DNA from: DATFDN01 sp035685165
GTDB lineage: Bacteria > Pseudomonadota > Alphaproteobacteria > Acetobacterales > Acetobacteraceae
Length of the DNA stretch: 64,000 bases
Reading direction: 5' to 3'
Assembly: GCA_035685165.1 (NCBI GenBank)
Contig: DASRBI010000008.1
Coordinates: 124,001 to 188,000 of the forward strand
Within the stretch, counting starts at the first letter, position 1; every line of letters starts with the position of its first letter. Below, piece after piece: positions 40,706 through 51,450 of this stretch. Position numbers and translations under genes: made by a program. Below the pieces are notes generated by a model. It worked only from the letters and a program-made list of their open reading frames with translations, made no database searches and was not told the DNA's origin.

Positions 40706-41878
40706 TCACTTCGGCGGACGCGCGCGCACCGCCTTCTCGTTCACGTCGATGCCCCAGCCGGGGCGCATCGGCAAGACCAACTCGCCCGCTTCGATTACCA
40801 CCGGCTGGTCATAGAATTCGTCGCGCCAAGGGGCGCTGTCGATGTCGATCTCCATGATGCGGAAATTCGGCACCACGGCGCTGAAGTGCGCCGAGATCAT
40901 GCTGCACAGGTGCCCGTAGAAATTGTGCGGTGCTACGTTGGTTTCGTACACGTCGGCCATCGCCGCGATCTTGAGTGACTCGTTCAGCCCGTTCCATACT
41001 ACGTCGATGATCGCCACGTCCTGCGCGTAATTCTCCAAATAGGGCTTGAACTCGCGCCGTCCGTGCAGCGTCTCGCACGAGGCGACGGGGCACGGCGCGT
41101 CGCGCCGGATCAGCGCCAGCGAGGGTGCGTCGTGGGTGTCGATCTCCAGCCAGGTCAGGTTCACCGGCGCCACGGCATCGGCGAGGCGGCGGAACCCCTC
41201 GGTTTTGAAGTGGAAATTGATGTCGAGCATCATCCCCATCTCAGGGCCGATCGCCTCGCGGATCGCGGTGAGCTGACGGGTCACGCTGCGCGTAAGCGCG
41301 TTGTCCCAGTTCAGTTCGGGCCAGCCCGGCGTGCGGCCGAAGCCGGGCGTGAAGCTGTTGAGCTTGCCGCCCGCCTCGAGGGCGATGTTGGTCTTGAGCG
41401 CGCGGAAACCGCGCTCCTTCACCTCCACGGCGTGCTTCGCCATGTCGTCGAAGGAATTCAGCGGCGGCACGCCCATCAGCGCATGGCTGCGGACGCGGTA
41501 AGTGCCGAAATGCGACCAGTAGACCGGGATGCGCTCGCGGATCGGGCCACCGAACAGGGCGCACACCGGCACGCCGTACGCCTTGCCAGTAATATCGAGC
41601 AGCGCGTTCTCGATCGCGGCAATCGCCTGCTGGTTGATGCCGCCGCGGGATTGGCGGGTGAGCACGTGCAGGTGCTGGGTGATCTGCTCATAGCGCCGCG
41701 GATCGCGCCCGATCAGGAGCGGCGAGAGCCCGTTGATGACATCGGCGAGGCCGGTGGAGCCGAAGCTCTCGTTGAACTCCGACCAGCCGGTGATACCGTC
41801 GCTCGTGCTGATCTTCAGGTAGGAGAACATGCGCCAGCCGGCGTCGGCACGCAGCGTCTCGACCCGCTCGATCTTCAT
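40706..41878 (-). CDS. Mandelate racemase/muconate lactonizing enzyme family protein (acid-sugar dehydratase-like)
   Basis: 390-residue enolase-superfamily enzyme. The N-terminal capping domain carries DGITGWSEFNES; the barrel carries three metal ligands at Asp in MMLDINFH (about 219), Glu in TWLEIDTHD, and Glu in ASCETLHG, with a base candidate His in APHNFYGH. The pattern suits sugar-acid dehydratases, which form 2-keto-3-deoxy acids. The substrate cannot be read from sequence. It lies 4 bp after the ABC permease genes and is certainly part of that operon. Confidence 0.82.
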   Translation of the reverse strand: MKIERVETLRADAGWRMFSYLKISTSDGITGWSEFNESFGSTGLADVINGLSPLLIGRDPRRYEQITQHLHVLTRQSRGGINQQAIAAIENALLDITGKAYGVPVCALFGGPIRERIPVYWSHFGTYRVRSHALMGVPPLNSFDDMAKHAVEVKERGFRALKTNIALEAGGKLNSFTPGFGRTPGWPELNWDNALTRSVTRQLTAIREAIGPEMGMMLDINFHFKTEGFRRLADAVAPVNLTWLEIDTHDAPSLALIRRDAPCPVASCETLHGRREFKPYLENYAQDVAIIDVVWNGLNESLKIAAMADVYETNVAPHNFYGHLCSMISAHFSAVVPNFRIMEIDIDSAPWRDEFYDQPVVIEAGELVLPMRPGWGIDVNEKAVRARPPK

Positions 41879-41882
41879 CGGC

Positions 41883-42800
41883 TCACTCCTTCACCGCGCC
41901 CGTCATGCTTGAAACGTAATATTCAACGAACAGCGAATAGAACAGCGCCACCGGGATCGAACCGATCAGCGCGCCGGACATCAGCGAGCCCCATTGATAG
42001 ACGTCGCCGGTAACGAGCTCGGTCAGGATGGCCACGGGGACGGTCTTGTTCGCCGTGCTCTGGATGAAGGCGAGCGCGTAAATGAACTCGTTCCACGACA
42101 GGGTGAAGGCGAAGATGCCGGCCGAGATCAGGCCGGGCACCGCCAGCGGCAGGGTGATGCGGCGCAGAATCTGCAGGCGGGAGGCGCCGTCGATCAGCGC
42201 GCATTCCTCCAGCTCGTAGGGGATCGACTTGAAATACCCGATCAGCAGCCAGGTGCAGAACGGCACCAGAAAGGTCGGATAGGTCACGATCAGCGCCACC
42301 GGGCTGTCGAACAGGCCGAAATTGTAAACCAGCGTCGCCAGCGGGATGAACAGGATCGTCGGCGGCACGAGATAGGCGAGATAGATTGCAAGTCCCACAT
42401 GCTGCGATCCCCTGAACCGCAGCCGCTCGATCGCATAGGCGGCGAGCACGCTGGCGGTGACGGCCAGGATGGTGGCGCAGACGGCAACCATCATGGTGAT
42501 CCACAGCCAGCGCGGATATTGCGTGTCGAACAGCAGGGTGCGGATGTTGTGCAGGGTCGGCGAGTGCACCCAGAACGGATTGAACTTCTTGTAGTCGTAC
42601 ATCTCGTAGTCGGGTTTGATCGCCGTGATCGTCATCCAGTAGAACGGGAACAGCAGTACGATCACGAACAGCGCCAGCGGCAGATAGACCGTGATCATCC
42701 GCCGCGCGCCCGAATCCCACGACAGCCGCTCGGGCTCGTCGGTGGTGTGCGCGAAGATGGTCTCGGCCTCGGTCTCGACCGTTTGCAGAACGTCAGTCAT
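41883..42800 (-). CDS. Carbohydrate ABC transporter permease, MalG-type
   Basis: 305 residues, six membrane helices. The ATPase-contact EAA loop is EECALIDGASRLQILRRITL, followed by PLAVPGL. It pairs with the MalF-type permease whose stop overlaps this start by 8 bp. MalG-type proteins lack the first extra helix of MalF. ATG at 42800 is chosen because it is coupled to the upstream gene and gives a normal length. It belongs to the CUT1 family, which imports oligosaccharides, polyols or glycerol phosphodiesters; the substrate here is unknown. Confidence 0.88.
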   Translation of the reverse strand: MTDVLQTVETEAETIFAHTTDEPERLSWDSGARRMITVYLPLALFVIVLLFPFYWMTITAIKPDYEMYDYKKFNPFWVHSPTLHNIRTLLFDTQYPRWLWITMMVAVCATILAVTASVLAAYAIERLRFRGSQHVGLAIYLAYLVPPTILFIPLATLVYNFGLFDSPVALIVTYPTFLVPFCTWLLIGYFKSIPYELEECALIDGASRLQILRRITLPLAVPGLISAGIFAFTLSWNEFIYALAFIQSTANKTVPVAILTELVTGDVYQWGSLMSGALIGSIPVALFYSLFVEYYVSSMTGAVKE

Positions 42801-43746
42801 TGGCTTCGCCCTGCATCCATTTGCGCCGGCCAAGGCCGAAGAAGCTCACCAGGGTCGCCGCGACCAGGAACGGGATCATCGCCACCGCGATCGCCGCGCC
42901 CTCGCCGAGCTCCGAGCCCGGGATCGCGCGCTGAAAGGCCAGCGTCGCCATCAGGTGCGTGGTGTTGAACGGGCCGCCGCGGGTGATCGCGTATACGAGC
43001 TGGAAGTCCGAGAAGGTGAACAGCACCGAAAGGGTCAGCACGACAGAGAGGATCGGCATCAAGAGGGGCACGGTGATGCGGCGGAATTGCTGCCAGGGCG
43101 TGGCGCCGTCGAGCAGCGCCGCCTCGTAGAGCGACGGCGAGATCGTTTGCAGTCCAGCGAGCAGCGTGATGGCGACGAACGGAATACCGCGCCAGACATT
43201 CGCCACCACGAGCGACCAGCGCGCGTGCCACGGCGTGCCCAGGAAGTCGATATAGTTCTTCTGCAGATGCAGCACGTTCACGACGACGTAGGAGATGATC
43301 GAGAACTGCGGATCGTAGATCCACCACCAGGCGATCGCCGACAACACGGTTGGCACGATCCAGGGCAGCAGGATGATGGCGCGGATGAACGCCTTGAATG
43401 GAAAATGGTGGTTGAGCAGGAGCGCCAGCCACAGCCCGAGCGCGAATTTCCCGATCGTCGCCGCTGCCGTGTAGAAAATCGTGTTTTCCACCGACAGCCA
43501 GAAAATCGGATCCTGCGCGACGGAGACGAAGTTATCCAGCCCGACGAAGTGGCCCGGCTGGCCGATCGTCGTGTCGGTGAACGACAGCCAGATGCCGAGC
43601 CCGAGCGGATAGGTCAGGAACACCGCGAGCAGCCCGACGGCCGGCAACATGCAGCACGCGACCAGGAAGGGCTTCGAGTCGAAGACGCGCGCGAGCCACC
43701 CTTCCTGGGGCGGCACGAACCGCAAGGTCTGAACGGTGGCGTCCAT
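42793..43746 (-). CDS. Carbohydrate ABC transporter permease, MalF-type
   Basis: 317 residues with six membrane helices. The EAA motif is YEAALLDGATPWQQFRRITV. The N-terminal part GLGIWLSFTDTTIGQPGHFV and the helix AIILLPWIVPTVLSAIAWWW are typical of CUT1 MalF/UgpA proteins. It forms the membrane channel with the MalG-type partner. It follows the binding-protein gene by 56 bp. ATG at 43746 is supported by a GGAGCGCC stretch just upstream on this strand. Confidence 0.88.
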   Translation of the reverse strand: MDATVQTLRFVPPQEGWLARVFDSKPFLVACCMLPAVGLLAVFLTYPLGLGIWLSFTDTTIGQPGHFVGLDNFVSVAQDPIFWLSVENTIFYTAAATIGKFALGLWLALLLNHHFPFKAFIRAIILLPWIVPTVLSAIAWWWIYDPQFSIISYVVVNVLHLQKNYIDFLGTPWHARWSLVVANVWRGIPFVAITLLAGLQTISPSLYEAALLDGATPWQQFRRITVPLLMPILSVVLTLSVLFTFSDFQLVYAITRGGPFNTTHLMATLAFQRAIPGSELGEGAAIAVAMIPFLVAATLVSFFGLGRRKWMQGEAND

Positions 43747-43802
43747 GGGCGCTCCTTGCGCCGCCCCTCCGCTCGAAAAGGGGCGGCGCAGCGTTGGCGA
43801 TC

Positions 43803-45158
43803 CTAGCTCTTGTAGTAGCGTTCGGCCTGACGCGCCGCCGACTTCGCCGCCGCCTCCGGCGTGGCGTTGCCAGTAGCGACCTGGGCGAACATATCGACGA
43901 TCGTATAGTTCGCGGTCACCGCGCTCGCCGCGGCGGTGATCGGGCCGGAATAGCCGTCGTAGTAGATCGTGTTCATCGCGTCGGCATACGGCGCGAGCTT
44001 CGGATCCTCGGTCCAGAACTTCATCTTGCCATACGATTTCAGCGGCTCGGACCAGTAGCCCAGGCACTTGGAAAGCCACGGCCCGTATTGCGGCGCCTCC
44101 ATCATGAAGGTCAGATAGGCCTTCGCCGCGTTCGGGTACTTGCTGTGCTTGAACAGCATGGCGTTCATGATCGCGGCCGACATCGGCGAACGCTTGGCCA
44201 ATCCCTGCGGCACCTTCTGGTGCATCGTATCGGCGGCCATCGCCTGCAAGTTCGGGTCGGGCGAGTTCTTCAGCACGAAATAGATCGACACGCCGTTGAA
44301 GGTGAGCGAGATGTCGCCGGCGATATAGGCCTTGTTATTGCCGGCGTCGTTCCACGAAAGCGTGCCGGGGATCATGTATTTGTAGAGCTCGGCCACGTAT
44401 TTCAGCGCCGCGATCGTTTCCTTGGAGTCGAGCGCCACCTTGCCCGCATCGTCCACCACCCGCGCGTTGTGCGTCCAGAGCGCCCACTCGGCGAAGCCGT
44501 TGGCGTCGCCGAGCGCGTGACCGAGCGAGAAGCCGCACGGATGCCCGATGCCCTTCAGCTTCTGGCAAAGCGTCATGAAGCCGTCGAGGTCGTTCGGAAT
44601 GCTATCGTAGCCCGCTTGCTTCACCCAAGACTGGCGATAGACGGTGGGGCCGGTGCCGCCGCCGATCGGCAGCGCGATCCACTCATTCGTCTTCCACTTG
44701 CGCCCATAGAGCAGGGCGAGATCGAACCAGCCGCCATACTTCTTGCCGAGATAGTCGGTGATGTCGTCCATCCGCACGAGCTTCTCGGTGTAGAGGAAGG
44801 GCGAGATCGAGAACCCGATCACGATGTCCGCCCCCGCGCCGGTGTTGGCGATCACCGCCGTCTGCGGGCCGAGATCCTCCCACGATGTGTAGCTGACCGT
44901 CACCGGCACGCCGGTCTGCTCGGTGAACTTCTTGGTGTTGAGATCCCAATACGTCTGATCGGGATCGACGAACTTTGCGGGGCGGATCAGCTTGAGCGCC
45001 GCACCCTTCTCGATCTGCCACGCGGGCGGCTTGACATCGGACGTAATGGGCACGTCGTCCACGCTCTGCCCTTGCGCGCCGATGATCGGCACCGAGGCCG
45101 CGCCCAGCGCCGCGGCGCCACCGAGGATGAGGGAGTTCCGTCGCGTAATGCCTGTCAT
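43803..45158 (-). CDS. Extracellular solute-binding protein, sugar ABC transporter family 1
   Basis: 451 residues. A twin-arginine-type signal (ITRRNSLILGGAAALGAAS) ends near AQGQ, so export may be by Tat. The mature protein has the class I two-lobe binding fold, with NTKKFTEQTGVPVTVSY and GADIVIGFSISPFLY in the first lobe and SPMSAAIMNAMLFKHSKYP in the C-terminal part. It captures the substrate in the periplasm for the two permeases. The ligand is not identifiable; family 1 proteins bind sugars, sugar acids or polyols. It lies between the ATPase and permease genes. Confidence 0.87.
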   Translation of the reverse strand: MTGITRRNSLILGGAAALGAASVPIIGAQGQSVDDVPITSDVKPPAWQIEKGAALKLIRPAKFVDPDQTYWDLNTKKFTEQTGVPVTVSYTSWEDLGPQTAVIANTGAGADIVIGFSISPFLYTEKLVRMDDITDYLGKKYGGWFDLALLYGRKWKTNEWIALPIGGGTGPTVYRQSWVKQAGYDSIPNDLDGFMTLCQKLKGIGHPCGFSLGHALGDANGFAEWALWTHNARVVDDAGKVALDSKETIAALKYVAELYKYMIPGTLSWNDAGNNKAYIAGDISLTFNGVSIYFVLKNSPDPNLQAMAADTMHQKVPQGLAKRSPMSAAIMNAMLFKHSKYPNAAKAYLTFMMEAPQYGPWLSKCLGYWSEPLKSYGKMKFWTEDPKLAPYADAMNTIYYDGYSGPITAAASAVTANYTIVDMFAQVATGNATPEAAAKSAARQAERYYKS

Positions 45159-45248
45159 GTTTCCTCCTGCCGCGGCGGCCGGTTCTCTCGGCCGGCCTTC
45201 CGCCGCATCATCCTTCGCGCGGGCGCGGCGGTAAAGAGCGCGGCCAGG

Positions 45249-46319
<1,071 letters not shown>

Positions 46320-46348
46320 CGTTGCGGACGTTTCCTCTTCTCGTGTTG

Positions 46349-46425
46349 CCCTCACCCCCACCGAGCCTCTCCCTCTCCCGCTCGCGGGAAAGAGGAGAGG
46401 CCGGTGAGGGGTGGGGGCGAGGCCA
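46349..46425. repeat. Long GC-rich palindrome between the thiamine diphosphate enzyme and the ABC ATPase
   Basis: The left arm CCCTCACCCCCACCG (about 46350-46363) matches the right arm CGGTGAGGGGTGGGGG (about 46402-46417), with inner CTCTCCCTCTCCCG and CGGGAAAGAGGAGAG arms around a central TCGC. It occupies nearly the whole gap and ends at the stop codon of the upstream gene. It may form a stable RNA hairpin that separates expression of the enzyme and transporter parts. Confidence 0.6.
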
Positions 46426-48051
46426 TTAGAATTTGGAGACGCGCACCTCCTTCGAGGTGATGAACTCGAGCAGCGCCGGGGTGCCTTTCTGCGTCTGCTC
46501 GATCCCGCGCCGGATCGCCGCCTGGATTTGCCCCGGCTCCGTCACCCGCTCGCCATAGCCGCCGAATGCGCGCGCCATCGCCGCATAGTCGCCCGAGATG
46601 TCGGTCGAGCGGTATTTCTCGGTCGAAACCGGCATCACCTTGAGCTCGATCGCCATCGAGAAATTATTGAGCAGGATCGAGAGGATCGGGATCCGCTCGC
46701 GCACCGCAGTCTCGAAATCCATTCCGGTGAAGCCGATCGCCGCATCACCCCACAGATTGATGCAGAGCTTATCGGGCTTGGCGAGCTTGGCGCCCATCGC
46801 CAGCCCCAGCCCCATGCCGAGCTGCGTGGTCTTGCCCCAGCCGATATAGGAGAGCGGCTCGGTGCTGACCCAGAAGGGCGAGATCTGGTCACGCGGGCTG
46901 CCCGCGTCGTGCGTGATGATGGTGTTCTTGATATCAACCGTGTGCATCAGCTCCCAGATCACGCGGTATGGATTGAGCGGCGCCTCGTTGTGCGACAACA
47001 GCGGCCGCCACTCGGCCATCCAGCTCTCACGCACCTCGGTGATCTCCTTCACCACCGAGGCGGGATCGCGCGGCGACTTGATGCTTTGACCGAGCTCGCC
47101 GATCAGCGCCTCCAAGGTCAGCGCCGCGTCGCCGATCAGCCCGACCGCCACCGGCATGTCCTTGCCGAGATGATTGGGGTCGAGCGTCGAGTGAATGACT
47201 TTCTTTCCCTTCGGGAACTTGATGCCGAAATTGGTCTCGGTGAACGAGCAGCCGATGCCGATGATCAAATCGGCGTTAGCGATGAAATGGTGCACCGGCT
47301 TCGGCACCGCGTTGCCGCCCGAGCCGAGCGAGAGCGGGTGGTTTTCCGGGAACGCGCTCTTGCCGCCGAGGCTCGTCGTTACCGGCGCCCCCAAGAGCTC
47401 GGCGAACTGGCGGAGCTGCGGCCAAGCCTCGGCCCAATGAACGCCGGTGCCGGCGTAAATCACCGGGCGCTTGGCGGCGAGGATCGCCTCGGCGGCCTTC
47501 CGCACATCGCGCGGATCGGGCGCCGAGCGGGCGGCATAGGCGGGCACGTAGTCGAGCTCGCCGATGTCCTCGTTCCAGATGTCGGTCGGGATCTCCACGA
47601 TGCACGGCCCACCGCGGCCATTCTTCAGCCGTTGGAAGGCGCGGCGCATCATGTTCGGCACCTCGGCCGGCAGGATCGCCCACTCGGCCGACTTGGCGAT
47701 CCCGCGCATTTCCCGCACGGCACTGTAATTCGGGTCGATGCCGGCGATGCGGCGCGGATAGCCTTGTGGGATCACGAGCAGCGGCACGGACTCGCTGAAC
47801 GCCTGCGCCACGCCGCCATAGGCGTTCTCGGTCCCCGGTCCATGCTGCATGCAGAAGGCGCCGATCTTCCGGCCTGAGGTCACGCGCGAGATGGCATCGG
47901 CCATGTGCAGCCCGATCCGCTCCTGGCGCACCATGATCGGGCGGATGTCGGCCGCGGCGGCGAACTCGATCAGATGGTTCACCGGGTAGCCGCAGAGGAT
48001 CTCGATCCCCTCGCGCTTCATGATCTCCGCAACCGCTTGCCCGACCTTCAT
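46426..48051 (-). CDS. Thiamine diphosphate-requiring enzyme of the acetolactate synthase family
   Basis: 541 residues. The pyrimidine-domain catalytic glutamate is in VRQERIGLHMAD (about 44), and the diphosphate/Mg motif is WGDAAIGFTGMDFETAV to LLNNF; the usual GDG is GDA. AFCMQHGPGTENAYGG is the conserved domain-one loop. It is a decarboxylase or carboligase acting on a 2-keto acid, and as first gene of the sugar-type transporter operon it probably works on a pathway intermediate. A strong GAGGAGG ribosome site lies before ATG 48051. It differs clearly from the enzyme at 4010. Confidence 0.82.
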   Translation of the reverse strand: MKVGQAVAEIMKREGIEILCGYPVNHLIEFAAAADIRPIMVRQERIGLHMADAISRVTSGRKIGAFCMQHGPGTENAYGGVAQAFSESVPLLVIPQGYPRRIAGIDPNYSAVREMRGIAKSAEWAILPAEVPNMMRRAFQRLKNGRGGPCIVEIPTDIWNEDIGELDYVPAYAARSAPDPRDVRKAAEAILAAKRPVIYAGTGVHWAEAWPQLRQFAELLGAPVTTSLGGKSAFPENHPLSLGSGGNAVPKPVHHFIANADLIIGIGCSFTETNFGIKFPKGKKVIHSTLDPNHLGKDMPVAVGLIGDAALTLEALIGELGQSIKSPRDPASVVKEITEVRESWMAEWRPLLSHNEAPLNPYRVIWELMHTVDIKNTIITHDAGSPRDQISPFWVSTEPLSYIGWGKTTQLGMGLGLAMGAKLAKPDKLCINLWGDAAIGFTGMDFETAVRERIPILSILLNNFSMAIELKVMPVSTEKYRSTDISGDYAAMARAFGGYGERVTEPGQIQAAIRRGIEQTQKGTPALLEFITSKEVRVSKF

Positions 48052-48296
48052 GCCGTCCTCCTCGTTTGCGGCGAGCGTAAGGCCCCAGTGCCTCAAGCGT
48101 CCAGGGGCGAGGAGGGCAACGAAATTGCATTGCGCGCAGTTCGTTAGTACGCGAATGTTTTGCTCACTACGCATGGGGCGGCGCTCGACGGCTGGGCGTT
48201 CGGGCGCGCCCGCCTGCGTCACGGCCGCCGGGCTGGAAAGCCGCCTGCCTCTGGGCCAGGGTTGCGGCCCCCAGTCTCCGCACAAGGACAGCGCGC

Positions 48297-49304
48297 ATGG
48301 CAGCGTTCGAGACACGCCAAGTCGGCCGCACGGGCGTTCACGTCACCACGCTCGGCCTCGGCACCGCGACGATGGGTGGCAACCGCACCAAGGTCACGCA
48401 AGCGACCGCCGAGGCGATCGTGCGCGCCGCCTGGGACGCAGGGGTGCGCTACGTGGACACCGCGCCCTTCTACGGGCTCGGCTTCTCCGAGCGCCGCGTG
48501 GGCGATGCGCTGCGCGGCGAGGACCGCGATAGCTGGGTGCTGTCCACCAAGGTCGGCCGCCTGCTGCACCCGCGCGTCACGAAGGAACCGCGCGCCGACG
48601 GCTGGATGACCGAAATGCCGTTCGAGGTCGTATACGACTACAGCTACGACGGCATCATGCGCTCGGTGGAGGACAGCTATCAGCGCCTCGGCCTGGCGCG
48701 GATCGACCTCTTGTTCGTGCACGACATCGGCGCCTACCAGCACGGCAAGGAAGCCAATGCTCCGCACATGAAGGCGCTGCGCGAGAGCGGCCGGAAGGCG
48801 CTCGACAAGCTCAAGGCGGACGGCACCATCCGCGGCATCGGCCTCGGCGTGAACGAGAAGGAGGTGATTCTGGAGGTGATGTCCTGGGCCGACTGGGACG
48901 TGATGCTGCTCGCGGGGCGCTACACCCTGCTCGAACAAGGCCCGCTCGACGACCTGCTGCCGCTGTGCCAGCAGCGCGGCACCTCGATCGTGGTTGGCGG
49001 ACCACTCAATTCCGGCATCCTCGCCGGGCGCGACACCTGGAACTACGCACCCGCCCCGCCCGAGATCAGGGAACGGGCGCGCCGCCTCGGCGAAATATGC
49101 GCCCGCCACCGGGTCGCCCTGCCCGCGGCGGCGCTGCAATTCCCGCTCGCCCATCCGGCGGTGGCAGCGGTGATCCCCGGTCCCCGCAACGCCGACGAAT
49201 TCCGCGCCAATCTCGGCCATTTCCGGGCGCCGATCCCGGCCGCGCTCTGGCAGGAGCTGAAGCATGAGGGGCTGATCCGCCACGACGCCCCCGTGCCCGC
49301 CTGA
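48297..49304 (+). CDS. Aldo/keto reductase (sugar dehydrogenase-like)
   Basis: 335-residue TIM-barrel NAD(P)-dependent oxidoreductase. The tetrad is visible: Asp and Tyr in VDTAPFYGLG (about 53-58), Lys in LSTKVGRL, and His in LFVHDIG. The C-terminal cofactor site contains VIPGPRNADEF. The long loop YDYSYDGIMRSVEDSYQRLG resembles the L-fucose/D-threo-aldose 1-dehydrogenase and pyridoxal 4-dehydrogenase group, so oxidation of a sugar to a lactone is a reasonable guess. It is divergent from the transporter operon, 245 bp away. AAGGA eight bases upstream supports the ATG. Confidence 0.87.
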   Translation: MAAFETRQVGRTGVHVTTLGLGTATMGGNRTKVTQATAEAIVRAAWDAGVRYVDTAPFYGLGFSERRVGDALRGEDRDSWVLSTKVGRLLHPRVTKEPRADGWMTEMPFEVVYDYSYDGIMRSVEDSYQRLGLARIDLLFVHDIGAYQHGKEANAPHMKALRESGRKALDKLKADGTIRGIGLGVNEKEVILEVMSWADWDVMLLAGRYTLLEQGPLDDLLPLCQQRGTSIVVGGPLNSGILAGRDTWNYAPAPPEIRERARRLGEICARHRVALPAAALQFPLAHPAVAAVIPGPRNADEFRANLGHFRAPIPAALWQELKHEGLIRHDAPVPA

Positions 49305-49389
49305 AGCGGCAGAGTGGCCGGGCGTTTTTGATACTTGATCAACCAAAATACTTGCTGCACTCTGCCTCCAAGAGGGGAGTGAGGATGCC

Positions 49390-50151
49390 GTGGCTAAGCT
49401 GGCAATCGCGCTCGCGGTCGCCCTGGCGCTGCTCAGCGGCCGGGCTTTCGCGCTGCCGGCCTGCCCCGACGGCCAGCCCTACGCCACTTACATGGCGATC
49501 GGTGCCGGTGGCTGCCTGCTGAACGACAAAGCGTTTTCGAACTTCACGCTCGCGCTCGGACCCAACTCGGGTGCCGCGACGACGCCCAAGGCGAACCAGA
49601 TCACGGTCATGCCGATCACGACAGCCGGCAATCCCGGTTTCCGTTTCACCGGCAACCCGCCCTTCCACGCGCCGGCGCTGCCCGGCCCGCCCACGTTCTT
49701 CTCCTATCGCTTCGGCTACGACGTGCGCGTACAGGCGGCGGGACAGCCGATCACGGACGCCAGCCTGACGATGCTCGCGCCGACGCTCGCGGCCGACGGC
49801 TCGGTTTCGATCGCCGAAGACATCTGCCTCGGCGCCGTATTCGAGAGCAAAGGCGTCTGCGCCCACAATGCGCCCATGCGGACGCTCAACGTCTTCGACA
49901 CGCCGCAGGGCGTGCAACTGACAGCCAGCCTCACCTTCAGCCAGCCCTACCGGCTCGTCGCGACCCAAACCCTTCTGATCGCCAGCGCCGGGCTTGCCGG
50001 GTCGGCGAGCGTGGACTCCTTCACCGAGCAGTTCTCGGAAGCGCCGGCGCGCGCGCTGGAACCGGGATCGCTGGAGGTTTTCGGCACCGCGTTGGCGCTC
50101 GTTGCCGCGTTCGCGGCGGCGGCGCGCGGCAGGCCGAGAGCCACGCCGTAG
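49390..50151 (+). CDS. Secreted protein with PEP-CTERM-like tail
   Basis: 253 residues. A signal peptide (KLAIALAVALALLSGRAFA) is followed by a beta-rich domain with three cysteines and the C-terminal ALEPGSLEVFGTALALVAA helix with basic end ARGRPRATP, which has the layout of a PEP-CTERM signal (EPG instead of PEP). The extracellular domain is not recognised. The start is GTG at 49390, with GAGG seven bases upstream; another ATG at 49385 is out of frame. It is the second protein of this type in the window, the other being at 28999, but the two do not look alike. Confidence 0.65.
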   Translation: MAKLAIALAVALALLSGRAFALPACPDGQPYATYMAIGAGGCLLNDKAFSNFTLALGPNSGAATTPKANQITVMPITTAGNPGFRFTGNPPFHAPALPGPPTFFSYRFGYDVRVQAAGQPITDASLTMLAPTLAADGSVSIAEDICLGAVFESKGVCAHNAPMRTLNVFDTPQGVQLTASLTFSQPYRLVATQTLLIASAGLAGSASVDSFTEQFSEAPARALEPGSLEVFGTALALVAAFAAAARGRPRATP

Positions 50152-50160
50152 CCACGCTGC

Positions 50161-51369
50161 TCAAGCCGCGCTCTGGCGGCGGTCGAGATTCGGCAGGAAC
50201 ACAGCCAGCAATCCAAGCGCCGGGAGGAAGGCACAGACGCGATACACCGTATCGATACTTGTCAAGTCGGCAAGCGCCCCGAGCGCGGCGGCGCCGACGC
50301 CGGCAACCCCGAAGGCGAGGCCGAAAAAGAGCCCCGACATCAGCCCGACCCGCGCCGGCATCAGCTCGGTCGCGTACACCACGATGGCGGAGAAGGCCGA
50401 CGACAGGATCAGCCCGATCGCCACCGTCAGCGCCACCGTCCAGGCAAGCCCGGCATAGGGCAGCGCCAGCGTGAACGGCAGCACGCCGACGATCGAGCCC
50501 CAGATCACGTATTTCCGCCCGAATCGGTCGCCCACGGGGCCGCCGATCACCACGCCCGCCGCGGCGGCGGCGAGGAAGACGAACAGATAAAGCTGCGCCT
50601 CTTCCATCCGCAGGTGGAAGTGGTGGATCAGGTAGAACAGGTAGTAGCTGTTGATGCTCGCCAGGTAGAAATACTTGGAGAAGATCAGCACGATCAGGAT
50701 CGCCAGCGCCCAGCCGGCGCGGCGCCGCGAAATCCCGCCCGGCCCTGCCGGGCGCCGCGCGGCGGCACGGGCCCGTGCGTGCGGGCTGTACCAGCGCGCG
50801 ACTCCGGTCAAGATGCCGGCCCCGCACAGCGCCGCCGCCGCGAACCACGACAAGCTCCCCCGCCCGTTCGGCAGCACGATGAACGCGGCCAGCAGCGGTC
50901 CGAGCGCGGTGCCGAAATTTCCGCCGACCTGAAACAACGACTGCCCGAGCCCGAGCCGGCCCGCCGAGGCCGTCCGCGCAATGCGCGAGGATTCCGGATG
51001 AAAGATGGAGGAGCCGGTGCCCAGCAGCGCCGCGCCGGCAAGCAGCAGCGGATAGGTGCCGGCCGCCGACAGCACCAACAGACCGCCGAGCGAGCACACC
51101 ATCGCGAACGGCAGCGCATAGGGTTGCGGGCGGCGGTCGGTGAGCCAGCCGATGACCGGCTGCAACAGCGAGGCGGTGGTCTGATAGGTCAGCGTAATCA
51201 GGCCGATCTGCGCGAAATTGAGGGCGAAGCCCTGCTTCAGCAGCGGATAGATCGCCAGCAGAAGTGACTGCATCGTGTCGTTCAGCATGTGGCAGAGGCT
51301 GATCGACCCCAGCACGCCGAAGGCGACGCTGGAACGGGCGGGACGGGAAACGGCGACGGCCTGGCTCAT
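50161..51369 (-). CDS. MFS transporter, fosmidomycin-resistance (Fsr) type
   Basis: 402 residues with twelve predicted membrane helices. SLCHMLNDTMQSLLLAIYPL, GWLTDRRPQPYALP, and GTGSSIFHPESSRIAR are characteristic of the Fsr subfamily, where the HPE stretch is a hallmark. E. coli Fsr exports fosmidomycin, but relatives may serve other substrates. The central loop (RARAAARRPAGPGG) is arginine- and proline-rich. ATG at 51369 leaves the preceding ten codons out as non-conserved. It converges on the PEP-CTERM-like gene nine bases away. Confidence 0.85.
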   Translation of the reverse strand: MSQAVAVSRPARSSVAFGVLGSISLCHMLNDTMQSLLLAIYPLLKQGFALNFAQIGLITLTYQTTASLLQPVIGWLTDRRPQPYALPFAMVCSLGGLLVLSAAGTYPLLLAGAALLGTGSSIFHPESSRIARTASAGRLGLGQSLFQVGGNFGTALGPLLAAFIVLPNGRGSLSWFAAAALCGAGILTGVARWYSPHARARAAARRPAGPGGISRRRAGWALAILIVLIFSKYFYLASINSYYLFYLIHHFHLRMEEAQLYLFVFLAAAAAGVVIGGPVGDRFGRKYVIWGSIVGVLPFTLALPYAGLAWTVALTVAIGLILSSAFSAIVVYATELMPARVGLMSGLFFGLAFGVAGVGAAALGALADLTSIDTVYRVCAFLPALGLLAVFLPNLDRRQSAA

Positions 51370-51450
51370 GCACCCTCGGGGGACGTAGGCCCACAACATA
51401 GCGTGCCGCTCATCTCCCAGCTTCCCGCCTTGAGCCGTTCAGCTATGATT

